From positions 1 through 61,008 of the forward strand of contig QQND01000007.1 in NCBI GenBank assembly GCA_003402745.1: 61,008 nt of DNA, in the 5' to 3' direction. This stretch comes from Verrucomicrobiota bacterium (GTDB taxonomy: Bacteria > Verrucomicrobiota > Verrucomicrobiia > Chthoniobacterales > Chthoniobacteraceae). The position numbers were made by a program, and so were the translations under genes. Position 1 is the first letter of the stretch. Each line of letters begins with the position of its first letter. The notes below the pieces were generated by a model. The model did not search any database. It was given only the letters and a program-made list of their open reading frames with translations, and was not told the origin of the DNA. Of the stretch, positions 26,260 through 35,041 are shown in pieces.

Positions 26260-26706
26260 TTAGTTGAGAGACGCTGCCTGACCTGCTTCCGCCGCCACTG
26301 TCACCCTGGCAGTCCCAGAGATTGTGGTGTACGCCGCCGTGGTGATTTTCCCTGGATCAAGCACGCTTTTCCCAGTCCCCTCCAACAGAGAGGCGCTAGT
26401 GGGCTCAACACCGTTCAACCGGAGATACGGTTTAACGACGGCAAACCGGTCTGGAGCCGTTTTCTGGTTAAACTCCTGAATTTCAGCGATGGTTCGAGAT
26501 TCGTCGGCGGCATACAGATCCTTGGAACTCTCCACGGCGTTGATGACAGTGGTCTGCTTGGCTGTTTTTCCATCGTTAATTACCGTGCTGTACCGGCTCA
26601 CCGCCAATGCCGATATAATGCTAATGATCGCGATTGAGGCGATGAGTTCAATCAGCGTGAAGCCGCTTTGGGCGGCCTGTTTTTTAAAGGTGAGATTTAC
26701 TTTCAT
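26260..26706 (-). CDS. Type II secretion pseudopilin, paralogue of the downstream gene
   Basis: 148 residues with the prepilin signal SG followed by FTLIELIASIAIISIISALAVSRYS. It shares internal segments with the product of 25810-26229: KQTTVINAVESSKD against KQKAVIGAIEKAKD, and LLEGTGKSVLDPG against LLKGTGKSSLSVG. The two genes probably arose by tandem duplication. The leader upstream of the start is A-rich without an SD sequence. It is separated from the PilO-like gene upstream by 163 bases, so it may have its own promoter. Confidence 0.88.
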   Translation of the reverse strand: MKVNLTFKKQAAQSGFTLIELIASIAIISIISALAVSRYSTVINDGKTAKQTTVINAVESSKDLYAADESRTIAEIQEFNQKTAPDRFAVVKPYLRLNGVEPTSASLLEGTGKSVLDPGKITTAAYTTISGTARVTVAAEAGQAASLN

Positions 26707-26869
26707 GCTTGGTTTTTCGTTTTTTGTTTTGGGTTTACTGCACTGAAAAATCGCCTTCCACGTCCCTCCCTAATTTTTAAAATGCAGGACACCAACTTCG
26801 AGCGCTTCTCTAGCGACTTGGTTTCGGCGGCGTATCGACTGCGGCATCTTCCACCGCAGCGTACCGGTG

Positions 26870-27451
26870 TCATTTCTCGTACGGCTTATTAAGGGGAACT
26901 GCGGGCTGCGGGAATGCCGTGGGAAATGCCAACTCTAGATCGATTTGGAGTGGCAAAGCGGATGTATGAAACGGTTTGCCCGTTGTCTTGAGCGACAGCC
27001 ACGTGCAACGCATCAATGGGGTATTTGTCTCCTGCTGGTTCAGCGCGGGAAGCAGAACGTGATATTCCAAATCCCCACTTGAGATCTTAATACGCACAGA
27101 ATCATCCCCCTGCACGGAGCGCGAATCCTCCGGGCCCAGTTCTCCAAGAGCTGTCAAATCAGGTTCCTCCTGGTCGTCCCTGAGCAGCCCCCCAAGCACC
27201 AAATCAGCAGCCTCCTCCAACGTCTTGAATTTTGCGGAGGCATTTCCCGTTTGGACTTCACCTTCGTGATTCACGGCCTCCATCTCCCCGAGCAGGTGCG
27301 CTTCCTTGCGATTGGCGTTTCTCGCATTCAGAAGAAAGTCGCACTCATAGCCTGCAGCCAAAACGGCCGGAATAAACACTGCAAAACAGCGAATCCAAGG
27401 CAGACTTTGCTTGAAAGGTTCCCCCCTCCATTTTCCGAGAGCCTGCTTCAT
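26870..27451 (-). CDS. Small inner-membrane protein in the GspM/PilO position
   Basis: 193 residues with one N-terminal hydrophobic segment (WIRCFAVFIPAVLAAGYECDF) and a periplasmic remainder with no clear family. Its place, immediately after the PilM- and PilN-like genes with an ATGA overlap, is where PilO or GspM is found, and the topology agrees. The sequence itself is too divergent to prove that identity. Confidence 0.55.
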   Translation of the reverse strand: MKQALGKWRGEPFKQSLPWIRCFAVFIPAVLAAGYECDFLLNARNANRKEAHLLGEMEAVNHEGEVQTGNASAKFKTLEEAADLVLGGLLRDDQEEPDLTALGELGPEDSRSVQGDDSVRIKISSGDLEYHVLLPALNQQETNTPLMRCTWLSLKTTGKPFHTSALPLQIDLELAFPTAFPQPAVPLNKPYEK

Positions 27452-28044
27452 TTCGACTTTCTTTTATTTGAAGAATTCACGGCTTGCCGAAGTACCAAAC
27501 CAAATGGAACGGTGCCCTCCGGAGCGCCCGCGGAAAGGAGTTTCGAGACGCGAGGCGCGGAGACCGTCCATTCTGGAAAAAGGGGTTCCACGGCGCGTTG
27601 CCAGGCCTCGTGTTCCGGAGCTTTTGCAAAACCCCGCACCTCCACTTCAAAACGGTCGGGATCCCTCGGGCGCAAGGCTCTGTTGTGAACGGTGATTTCG
27701 GTAAAGCAGATGCCGTCTGAAACGGAATGTTCCAGTTTAGAGAGAATCTCGGTCACCGCCATCCTGTGGTCGCGCACTTCGCTCCATCGCTGGGCTTCTT
27801 CAATTTTTCGGCGGAGTTCACTGAGAGGCTCTGCCCTCGCGGCCAGCTGGTTTTGCACCTCCAGCGCCTCGAGTTTTCTCTGCTTAAAAACAGCCTCCGT
27901 GTTTTTTTCCGCAAGCAGCAGCAGTCCCACTGGAACCTGGATCAGAACCAGGCTCAGCACGCTGTAAACAACCCAATGATACGCCCTGTGTGTGCGCAAG
28001 ACCGTCTGGCGCTTGTGCTCTTTTGAAACAAAAAGACCGCTCAT
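27448..28044 (-). CDS. PilN / GspL-C-like assembly protein
   Basis: 198 residues: a short cytoplasmic N-terminus, one membrane helix (VVYSVLSLVLIQVPVGLLLLA), a coiled-coil of about 50 residues (FKQRKLEALEVQNQLAARAE...), and a ferredoxin-like periplasmic domain. This is the layout of PilN and of the C-terminal half of GspL. It overlaps both neighbours by 4 bases, so the three genes are translationally coupled. Confidence 0.7.
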   Translation of the reverse strand: MSGLFVSKEHKRQTVLRTHRAYHWVVYSVLSLVLIQVPVGLLLLAEKNTEAVFKQRKLEALEVQNQLAARAEPLSELRRKIEEAQRWSEVRDHRMAVTEILSKLEHSVSDGICFTEITVHNRALRPRDPDRFEVEVRGFAKAPEHEAWQRAVEPLFPEWTVSAPRVSKLLSAGAPEGTVPFGLVLRQAVNSSNKRKSK

Positions 28045-29018
28045 AACCTCGCGCTTGAAAAAGCGTGCTGAAGCACCGCAGCCTCCGCCCCGGGGCTCGC
28101 AAGGCTGGATCCCGGCTGCGGCCCAAACACGCGATGCGGGTTCTTAAAGCGCTCCAAAAATGCCTCTGTCTCCGCGCCCGAAAGCTCCCCCGGGTAAATG
28201 CACAGAGGCGCAGCGGGAATTTGCAGTTCCCGCCGGATCTCCTCTACCAAGGGTTCCACCAAAGAGCCAAAGAGCCATTCCGTGGCTGGCAGCTTGGTCA
28301 AAAGGTGCAATTTTTCTCCCAAAAAAAGGGCGAGATAACTGTTTTTTTTTCCCGGCAAAAGCGCAAATGCAGGCGTGCGCTGGCGGCACCAGTGGAGAAT
28401 GGCCAGCAGGCTCGGCCAAACACTCAAAAGCATCCCATCCACAGACTCCACCCACTTTTCCGCCCACCAACAAACCCTCTGCGGAAGCCCTACCACCACC
28501 ACCGAGGAGGGCAGCGGTCCGGAAGCGGGAAGCGGTTCCAGTTCCGGAGATAAAATCTCCCATGAAAACGAATCAGGCAGCGTCGGCGTGGGCAGCAAGG
28601 TTTCCATGGGCAGGCTGCAAAGTTCGGCAATGGAACGCACAGACAGGTTCTTAGTCTGCACCAGCGAAAAGATGGCCTCTGGGTGTTCCACAACGAAAAC
28701 AAACCGGCCGTCCCTACCGACCCGGTTTGGCCGGAGGACGCTGTCCCTAAACGGCGTGCTTTTGCCATGCGCGGTGAGTAGCAACGGGGCGCCCGGGGTG
28801 GCCTCCAATTCTCTCGGAGACACAGCGCGCCTCTGGCTGGAGAAATAGGCCGAAAGCCGATCTTCTCTGACCCACAGGGCTGCTCCGGCCGGCGGGGTTA
28901 TCCTGAGGGCGTTGCGGAGGAGGGACCGGAAGGGAAATCCGACAAATGCATGCGAGAAGCTCATATAGGAGGTGGAACTACTATTAAGGATCGGCGTTGT
29001 GCTGATGTTTGGATGCAT
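28041..29018 (-). CDS. PilM / GspL-N-like cytoplasmic assembly protein
   Basis: Up to 325 residues from the ATG at 29018; a second start at 28964 would give 307. It has no membrane segment, and its pattern (AALWVREDRLSAYF..., SSVVVVGLPQR, SYLALFLGEKLHLL) resembles the actin-like cytoplasmic domain of GspL or PilM. Gene order followed by a PilN-like gene with a 4-base overlap supports that. Neither start has a good Shine-Dalgarno sequence. PilM in T4P systems binds the N-terminus of PilN. Confidence 0.65.
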   Translation of the reverse strand: MHPNISTTPILNSSSTSYMSFSHAFVGFPFRSLLRNALRITPPAGAALWVREDRLSAYFSSQRRAVSPRELEATPGAPLLLTAHGKSTPFRDSVLRPNRVGRDGRFVFVVEHPEAIFSLVQTKNLSVRSIAELCSLPMETLLPTPTLPDSFSWEILSPELEPLPASGPLPSSVVVVGLPQRVCWWAEKWVESVDGMLLSVWPSLLAILHWCRQRTPAFALLPGKKNSYLALFLGEKLHLLTKLPATEWLFGSLVEPLVEEIRRELQIPAAPLCIYPGELSGAETEAFLERFKNPHRVFGPQPGSSLASPGAEAAVLQHAFSSARL

Positions 29019-29068
29019 GCCCCGGCCGACATTTATCTATTCCCTGCTTCTTCCGTGGCCGGCGGACG

Positions 29069-29476
29069 TTACAGGCCCGAATCGTGAACCCCATCCTTCT
29101 CCACACCTGAACCTTGTGCATTAAGCGAGCAGGCACACCCGGCGAACGCCTCGGTGAGATTCATATAGACCCCCCCAGACGGACAGCTCGGCATCCCATG
29201 CTTCAGGTAGGGGAGTAGCTGCCCCGCTGAAGTGAGCGTTTGACCTGGGTGATCCAAAGAAAATGCATCTTTTGCGCTCTCCAGCAGTAGCAGATTTGCA
29301 GCGCACCGCCTGCCCCGGGCTTTTTCAAAGGACGACAGGACCGAGGGAGCGGCAAGGGTGTAGAGGAGTCCAAGCAGCGCCACGACCACAGTCAGTTCTA
29401 AAAGTGTATAGCCTTGGTTCCCATGTTTTGTGGTCTGAAGGAACCGGGGGAGACAGCGTAGAGTGTTGCATTTCAT
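29069..29476 (-). CDS. Pseudopilin with cysteine-containing C-terminus
   Basis: 135 residues. The prepilin cleavage site is G followed by YTLLELTVVVALLGLLYTLAAPS after a leader of 21 residues. The mature domain contains a RRCAANL segment and a later C-PSGG...GCACS cluster, so one or more disulfides are possible. It overlaps the secreted-protein gene upstream by 4 bases and belongs to the divergent minus-strand arm of the secretion locus. Confidence 0.8.
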   Translation of the reverse strand: MKCNTLRCLPRFLQTTKHGNQGYTLLELTVVVALLGLLYTLAAPSVLSSFEKARGRRCAANLLLLESAKDAFSLDHPGQTLTSAGQLLPYLKHGMPSCPSGGVYMNLTEAFAGCACSLNAQGSGVEKDGVHDSGL

Positions 29477-30159
29477 GGCGCTTTATTTGATTTCCAGGCG
29501 CTGAATTGAAACACCAACACTTGTGGACTCAGCGGCGGCGTCCAAACTCCAGACGCATATTCTGCCTTGGGCAGCAGCCGCGCAGGAAAAAGCACGGGCG
29601 GCATTTGTTGACCGCCCAGAGCCACAATCCCTCCCTCCACGAGGGTCCGGTTGCCCCCGGCCTCAACGGCATTTTCGGGAGTGTCCGCCCCTGAAAAAAT
29701 GACGGCATGAATCACTGCACCGGAGGGAACTGAGGACTCAGATTTTTTTCTAACGACATGCCCGCTTCGGGCGAAACTCTGGATTTCCGCTCCACAAATG
29801 ATCTCCAAGCATACCACGGAATCTGCGCCTCTCGCCTCGGGCACACTCACCGCACACACCCCTGAGTTGCTCCCGGCTGGAAAATACGCATTCAAGACAC
29901 CCCACTCCCCTCCGGGGGACCCGGCCTTCAAGGGCGCGGTGAGGGCCTGCTGCTCGACCTCGGCGCTAACGAAGCGCTTTAGACGCACCACGGCCCGCCC
30001 CTCAACCGGGCTCAATTCCGTGTAACTTTTCTCGAAAGCGACCCATTGCCGGCCGGCCGCAGCCTGTACCCCGAATTGAGACAGCAGAATCCCCAGCGCA
30101 AATAAGGCTCCCTGAAGTCTGCACAATTCCAGGCTCCATCTTTTCAGCGTCATGCTCAT
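29473..30159 (-). CDS. Secreted hypothetical protein of the secretion locus
   Basis: 228 residues with a signal peptide (LQGALFALGILLSQFGVQAAA) and no recognised domain. It is the first gene of the minus-strand arm and overlaps the next pseudopilin gene by ATGA. The mature part is beta-rich in appearance with two cysteines about 10 residues apart (VCAVSVPEARGADSVVCLE). A role as pilotin, minor pseudopilin partner or secreted substrate is possible, but none can be shown. Confidence 0.6.
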   Translation of the reverse strand: MSMTLKRWSLELCRLQGALFALGILLSQFGVQAAAGRQWVAFEKSYTELSPVEGRAVVRLKRFVSAEVEQQALTAPLKAGSPGGEWGVLNAYFPAGSNSGVCAVSVPEARGADSVVCLEIICGAEIQSFARSGHVVRKKSESSVPSGAVIHAVIFSGADTPENAVEAGGNRTLVEGGIVALGGQQMPPVLFPARLLPKAEYASGVWTPPLSPQVLVFQFSAWKSNKAP

Positions 30160-30293
30160 GCCTGATGAATCGGACCTCAGGCGTGCCTAGTGGTAAAAAA
30201 CTGAAGAGCGCATCGGGCCCCCCCTCATTTGCAGATTCAGACACATCCATACGGCCGAACCCTCTAGGGAAGACGAATCTTAATGTGCTAGAT

Positions 30294-30935
30294 ATGCGCG
30301 ACCCCAATATATTCCACCCCGCCTCCCGCTGCTCTGCAGGGCGACTTTTCCTCCTTCTGGCCGCCTTTTTTTCCGGCGCATTGAACCTGCCTCTGCTTTC
30401 GGAAACGTCTGAGCCAAAACTACTTTTGTTTCCGTTTTTGGATCGTTTGGAAATTTCGCGGCCCAAGGTTTTTGTCTACGAACGCTCTCAGCGGGATCCT
30501 TTCGTGGACGCCTCGGTGAAACTGACTCTGCTTTCCCAAAACAACGCCACAGCGCCGCATTCTGAAGAACTCGGCCTGAATCAGTTCACCCAGGAGCTTC
30601 ATTCCGAGCTGTTGCAATGCCACAGGATCACCGGGGTCGTGGCGGGCGAAAGCGACGGAGTCGTCCTCATCGGGCGGCGAATTTTACGCCCCGGCGACAG
30701 CCTGGCCCTGCCTCTTGGGGAGGAGCTTTTGAAGAAAATGCAGGTGGCTGAACACACGCAGCATCTTGGGCTGGGCGATATTTTGGGCGAGAGCGTATTG
30801 CCGCTGGAGATTGTCTGGATCAGCCCCGAAGGGATCGGTCTTTCCCACATGCTCTTGGAGGAGGCACTCACGCTCCCCTTTTTGAAAAACTCCCCGCCAA
30901 CAGCACCTGCAGAATCCACCTCCCTCCCCAAATGA
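30294..30935 (+). CDS. PilP / GspC-like periplasmic protein
   Basis: 213 residues from the start at 30294; a longer frame from 30165 is possible but adds a polar stretch before the membrane segment. One hydrophobic N-terminal segment (RLFLLLAAFFSGALNLPLL) is followed by YERSQRDPFVDASVK, which resembles the RDPF segment of PilP, and a periplasmic beta domain. It is the first gene of the plus-strand arm and overlaps the secretin gene by ATGA. PilP/GspC proteins link the inner-membrane platform to the secretin, which fits the location. Confidence 0.6.
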   Translation: MRDPNIFHPASRCSAGRLFLLLAAFFSGALNLPLLSETSEPKLLLFPFLDRLEISRPKVFVYERSQRDPFVDASVKLTLLSQNNATAPHSEELGLNQFTQELHSELLQCHRITGVVAGESDGVVLIGRRILRPGDSLALPLGEELLKKMQVAEHTQHLGLGDILGESVLPLEIVWISPEGIGLSHMLLEEALTLPFLKNSPPTAPAESTSLPK

Positions 30936-32641
30936 AATCCCGCATCCTCGCCTCAAACCTCTCCCTTTTTTGGATCTACAGCCTTGGGGCTGCCGTCCAG
31001 GGCGCAGACGAGCCGCTGCCTTCCTTTGCGCTTCCTGCGGAAGCCGCAAGACGCTTCACCGATGGAATCCGCCAGTTGGGCGGTCTTTTGCCAGTCGCTC
31101 AAGCCGCGCCACAGACGCCCGCAGCCCAGCCGGGAGCTGTGATTGATTTCGAGGAAGGCTCTCCTCTAGGACGCGTGCTCCGGATGTTGGCCAACCAGGC
31201 CGGAATCAACTATCTGGAGCCGCAGTTTGACCCCGCCGAAACCGTGGCCATCAGCCTCCGTGGGGTGAGCGCGCGGGAGGCGTTCCAACGCATCGCCGAA
31301 TCCCGTGGTTACAAGCTTCAGGATCGCAACGGGGTGGTCGAACTGGTGCGGGGCGAAAAACAGCGGGAGACTGGCTCCCTCACCCGGGCCTACGTCCTTC
31401 GGCATGTCGATGCAAGACTGGCGCTACCAAGCATTGCCAACCTGCTCGGGATTCGAGACGTAAAGCCTCCCGCCAAGAGCTCGTCCGCCTTTCCTGAACC
31501 CGCCAGCACTGGAAGCACCTCCTTTTCCCAGGGCGGCGGCTCCGACTCCTCGGGGAGCTCTTCCTCGGCAGGAGGCGGCTCTTCCATGCTGCCTAAGGAC
31601 GGCCGCTTCGTGCCAGGGCTTCCCATGGATACTCCCCTCTGGACAGGCGGTCACAACGCCGCCGAGCAAAACTCGGTCTACCTTGACCGCATCACCAACG
31701 CTTTGGTGGTGCGTGCCAACGAAAAACAGCACGAGGAAGTCGCGAGGTACATGGCCAAGATTGATCTGAGCGAGCCGCAGATTGAAATCACAGCCCGCGT
31801 CATTGAAATCGACGCCGGAAAAATGCGCGATCTCGGGCTCGACTGGGCCGTGGGGTACACCAATAAATCGGGGCGCCTGGGAGGGACCGCCAGCGTCAAA
31901 AACGGCGCCCTTACGAGTACCCTTAAAAAAACCGGGGCGTTATCGGGCACCCAGGCAATCCTCGAAGGCTGGCAAGTGGAGGTTCTTCTGCGCGCCTCCG
32001 AGGGCTCCGCGCGGAGTTCCCTAGTCACCGATGCAAGAGTCGTCACGCGCTCAGGCATCCCGGCCGTCGTCAACAACATGGTGGAGGAGCGCATTGAAAT
32101 CTTCACCTCCAGTGGAAATTCGTTCCAGAACGCCAACACTGGAGTCTCCTCCGTCCCAGCCGGTTCTGTCCAGTCAGGCACCCAAATATTTCAAACCGGC
32201 GTGGTTCTCGATGTTTTGCCGCGTGTCCTGGAAGACGGCCGCATCGACCTCAACATCAACCCCACCGTGCTCACACGAATTGGCGAAACCACCGGGGCTT
32301 CAGGCCAAAAGCTGCCGATCATTGTGCGCCGCTCCACCACAACCTCAGTCATGGTGCGCGACGGATTCACAGTGGGCATCGGCGGGCTCATGCAGATGGA
32401 CGACTCCCGCACCCGTAATCAAGTGCCGATCGTAGGTAAAATCCCGCTGGTAGGGGCCTTGTTTCGCTCCTCCGGGGAGCAGCGAAAGAAAAGCAACCTC
32501 GTGATCCTAGTGACGCCGCGCATCCTCAAGGACGACTCCTTTATGGGTGCCCCAACCCTCCCCGAAGCCCGAAATGCAGCCGAACAGGCCTCGGCAGAAC
32601 TCTTGAATCCAACACCATGGATCTCAGAAAAAGGAAAATAG
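30932..32641 (+). CDS. gspD: Secretin (GspD/PilQ family)
   Basis: 569 residues with a signal peptide. An N-terminal N0/STN-like domain (LGRVLRMLANQAGINYLEPQ) is followed by an N1 domain, a serine/glycine-rich linker at about residues 190-225, and a second ring-like domain (SVYLDRITNALVVRANEKQHEEVARYMAKIDLSEPQIEITARVIEID). The C-terminal secretin core contains the VPIVGKIPLVGALFRSS and LVILVTPRIL segments. Secretins form the outer-membrane pore of type II secretion and type IV pili. It is translationally coupled to the PilP-like gene and followed by three pseudopilin-type genes. Confidence 0.9.
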   Translation: MKSRILASNLSLFWIYSLGAAVQGADEPLPSFALPAEAARRFTDGIRQLGGLLPVAQAAPQTPAAQPGAVIDFEEGSPLGRVLRMLANQAGINYLEPQFDPAETVAISLRGVSAREAFQRIAESRGYKLQDRNGVVELVRGEKQRETGSLTRAYVLRHVDARLALPSIANLLGIRDVKPPAKSSSAFPEPASTGSTSFSQGGGSDSSGSSSSAGGGSSMLPKDGRFVPGLPMDTPLWTGGHNAAEQNSVYLDRITNALVVRANEKQHEEVARYMAKIDLSEPQIEITARVIEIDAGKMRDLGLDWAVGYTNKSGRLGGTASVKNGALTSTLKKTGALSGTQAILEGWQVEVLLRASEGSARSSLVTDARVVTRSGIPAVVNNMVEERIEIFTSSGNSFQNANTGVSSVPAGSVQSGTQIFQTGVVLDVLPRVLEDGRIDLNINPTVLTRIGETTGASGQKLPIIVRRSTTTSVMVRDGFTVGIGGLMQMDDSRTRNQVPIVGKIPLVGALFRSSGEQRKKSNLVILVTPRILKDDSFMGAPTLPEARNAAEQASAELLNPTPWISEKGK

Positions 32642-33072
32642 CCGGCACCTCCTTTGTGGAGGTCTTGCTCGCTCTCGGAATTTCCTGTCTCGCTGCAAGC
32701 GGTGCCCTCGCCATGCTTGCCTGCGCGGATTATCAGTTTGCCAAGTCCCGCGTTCAAAGCCTTCTGGGAGGCCAGGTCCGATATTTTCAGGAGATGCTGG
32801 CCGGCATGCCCTACGCAGCACTGACGGGCTATCTTCAGACGGGAAGGAGCTCGGGGGACTTTTCTATGGAGGGGTTTTTCCTGGAAGAGACGCCTCCCCA
32901 GTTTCCTTGGAAACTCGACGTCCACCTTGAACGGGCCGACACAAACACCGCATCCGAGGTGACCACAGTAAAAATGAATTTCACCTGGCAGGAACCGGCC
33001 CCCGGATTCCCCCGCACGCAAAACCTGAACCGAACGCTTTCCGGCCCTGCGTTTGAGCGAGCCAGATTTTAA
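32617..33072 (+). CDS. Minor pseudopilin (GspI-like)
   Basis: 151 residues. A short basic leader MDLRKRKIAG precedes TSFVEVLLALGISCLAASGALAML, a prepilin signal with Thr at +1 and Glu at +5. The start lies inside the secretin gene (25-base overlap). The place of the gene, followed by GspJ- and GspK-like genes, is that of gspI, a minor pseudopilin that caps the pseudopilus. Confidence 0.75.
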   Translation: MDLRKRKIAGTSFVEVLLALGISCLAASGALAMLACADYQFAKSRVQSLLGGQVRYFQEMLAGMPYAALTGYLQTGRSSGDFSMEGFFLEETPPQFPWKLDVHLERADTNTASEVTTVKMNFTWQEPAPGFPRTQNLNRTLSGPAFERARF

Positions 33073-33076
33073 GGCC

Positions 33077-33604
33077 ATGCATCGCGGCAACAAAAGAGGG
33101 GCCGGCGCGGAAGGATTCACGCTCGTTGAAATCCTACTCACCATTTTTCTCTTTTCCACCGCCATCGTGTTAGCCGTGGAACTTTTCGTTTCCATCACGG
33201 CCCGAATCGCTCTGGTCTCCCGGGCGCAGCGCGACGCTTACGGCCCACAGCGCGTGGTCTCGGCCTTCACTGCGGCCTTGAACCGGGCCACGCACTGCGC
33301 AGTTTATCCTGACAGGGCCGCCTTCGAGAATTTTCCCTCACTGGGAGGCACCGAAGGAGATTTTGCCGTGGTCTGGTTGGAACACGATACGCTACTGGCG
33401 TTTGAGCTGGCCAAAAGCGAGCTGCGAATCCTCGAAAACCCAAACACGCCCGCCTTTAAACAACGGCTTTTTGCCACAGGCATCGAAGCGCCCGAGGCGC
33501 TGTGCACCCTCCAAAACGGCAGCCTGCTTCTACACTTCAACGCAAACATCGGGGCCACCCAAACCAACTTCCGTGCCTCCTCCCGAGCAGCCTCCGCCCG
33601 ATGA
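33077..33604 (+). CDS. Minor pseudopilin (GspJ-like)
   Basis: 175 residues from the ATG at 33077, which follows an AAGG; an upstream TTG (33053) would overlap the previous gene. The prepilin site is EG then FTLVEILLTIFLFSTAIVLAVE with Glu at +5. Gene order places it as GspJ. It overlaps the next gene by ATGA. Confidence 0.78.
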   Translation: MHRGNKRGAGAEGFTLVEILLTIFLFSTAIVLAVELFVSITARIALVSRAQRDAYGPQRVVSAFTAALNRATHCAVYPDRAAFENFPSLGGTEGDFAVVWLEHDTLLAFELAKSELRILENPNTPAFKQRLFATGIEAPEALCTLQNGSLLLHFNANIGATQTNFRASSRAASAR

Positions 33605-34863
33605 GGCCCCAACCCGCACGCCGCAATGAAGGCGCCGCTTTGGTCCTGGCCATCAGCGTGCTCTTGCTTTTGACGCTTTCCCTTGCGGGGCTTCTCTCGG
33701 TTGCTTTGGCCCAGCGCGAAAATATCCAAAAATCGCTTTTCCGCGATTTTGCAGAAATGGAGGCCCGGGCTCTTCTCTTAAATCTAAAGACTGCGGTGGC
33801 CGCGCAGATCACGCAAACCGGCGGGTTTAACCTGAGCCGCTGGAACCCCGGGCCCTCGGAGACCTCCCTAGGCGCCCCAGAAGAAACCTCCGCCGCATTG
33901 TTTCAAAGGAGTCTCCGCTGGACTGGTTCCGCGTCTGGTGCCGCCCACCCGGAACTGCGCGCAAATGCAACGTCTTCGACCAATGCAAGCCTGCTGCAGG
34001 GGCTTGCCTATAAGCCAGTGGCGACATTCACCCTCACAGGCCGCTGGGAACCGGCGACTTCCTCCACCAGAAATATCCGGGCGCAAACGCCATGGGAAGT
34101 GGCCACCTCTATATCGGTAGTCCAAGTCCCCCTCTCCTCCTTCACCTTCTACGCTTCTGCGATGCAGACCGTGCTTGGCGGCGCTCAAAACAACCTCGGC
34201 CGCGTCCACGCCGAAGGGGATCTCGTTGTGGCCGCCCCCGTCGACGCTGTCGCTCCGCTGAGCGCTTCCGGAGCGCTTCTCACCCATCCAGGAGGGGCGC
34301 TTGTGCTCCAAAAAGGAAACCTTCCCGAGACCCGCGCTTTCGGCAGCTCCATGACCGCTGCGGATTACCAGTCCCAGGGTTATGGGTGGGTTTTTGAGCG
34401 TGCTTCTCATCCGGTTTTGCTGGTCCGTCCCGTGACAACCGCCGAACTTTTCTGCAAATCGCCCCTGGCAGCCCCGAACAAAGAAAGTCAGCGCCTCAAA
34501 CCGAGATGCGATGTTCGGATTCTGCATGGCCTGGATGCCTCTGGAAAAGACGTCTTCACTCTGGATTGGAGTGCTGGTTTTACCCCTTCAAATGACTTTT
34601 TAAAGGCGCTCCAACGCACCGGCACCGCGCTGGAGTTGGACATTTCGAAATTGCCGGCGACTGGGAGCTGGCCCTCCAAAATATGGCTTGAGACCAACCA
34701 TCCCGAGATCAGCGTAGTTCTGGTCAAAAACGCCCAGAGTCTCCGGGGCGACTTGTCCCTAGCGACCGGGTTGCTCCTCCAAGTTTCCGGCTCCTTTAAC
34801 ACGGTGCCCCCCGTTAAAAAAGCCTCCTTGATGACTCTAGGCAGGGTCATTTCAGTGCCCTAG
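33601..34863 (+). CDS. GspK/PilX-like minor pseudopilin
   Basis: 420 residues from 33601 (MRPQPARRNEGAAL). A short basic leader and a hydrophobic helix (LVLAISVLLLLTLSLAGLLSVA) lack the +5 glutamate, as in GspK and PilX, the tip components. The large mature domain fits GspK, which is the biggest minor pseudopilin, though it is only partly similar. It is the last gene of the plus-strand arm of the secretion locus. The next gene, 178 bases on, begins the biosynthetic cluster. Confidence 0.62.
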   Translation: MRPQPARRNEGAALVLAISVLLLLTLSLAGLLSVALAQRENIQKSLFRDFAEMEARALLLNLKTAVAAQITQTGGFNLSRWNPGPSETSLGAPEETSAALFQRSLRWTGSASGAAHPELRANATSSTNASLLQGLAYKPVATFTLTGRWEPATSSTRNIRAQTPWEVATSISVVQVPLSSFTFYASAMQTVLGGAQNNLGRVHAEGDLVVAAPVDAVAPLSASGALLTHPGGALVLQKGNLPETRAFGSSMTAADYQSQGYGWVFERASHPVLLVRPVTTAELFCKSPLAAPNKESQRLKPRCDVRILHGLDASGKDVFTLDWSAGFTPSNDFLKALQRTGTALELDISKLPATGSWPSKIWLETNHPEISVVLVKNAQSLRGDLSLATGLLLQVSGSFNTVPPVKKASLMTLGRVISVP

Positions 34864-35041
34864 CTGGCCTCTGGCAGTCCACTCGGGAAAGGACCGCACT
34901 GCCTTCCCTCTCAGGACGAAACCTTCTTGCTTTCTGAATCTCACAAAACCTAGCCTCCTCAACATTCATGGCAACAGCGCAAGTTAATCCTCACCCAGCT
35001 CCGCAGGGACTTCCCTTGCTTGAAGGGCATACTTCAAAACC

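Noticed and set aside
26707-26869. Sigma-54-type promoter upstream of the pseudopilin genes
   Set aside because: TGG and TGC elements occur, but the spacing between GG and GC is six bases rather than ten, so the -24/-12 pattern is not met.
28964-28985. Sequence AGGAGGTGG that looks like a perfect Shine-Dalgarno sequence
   Set aside because: It is on the plus strand with no start codon at proper spacing, while the gene there is on the minus strand.
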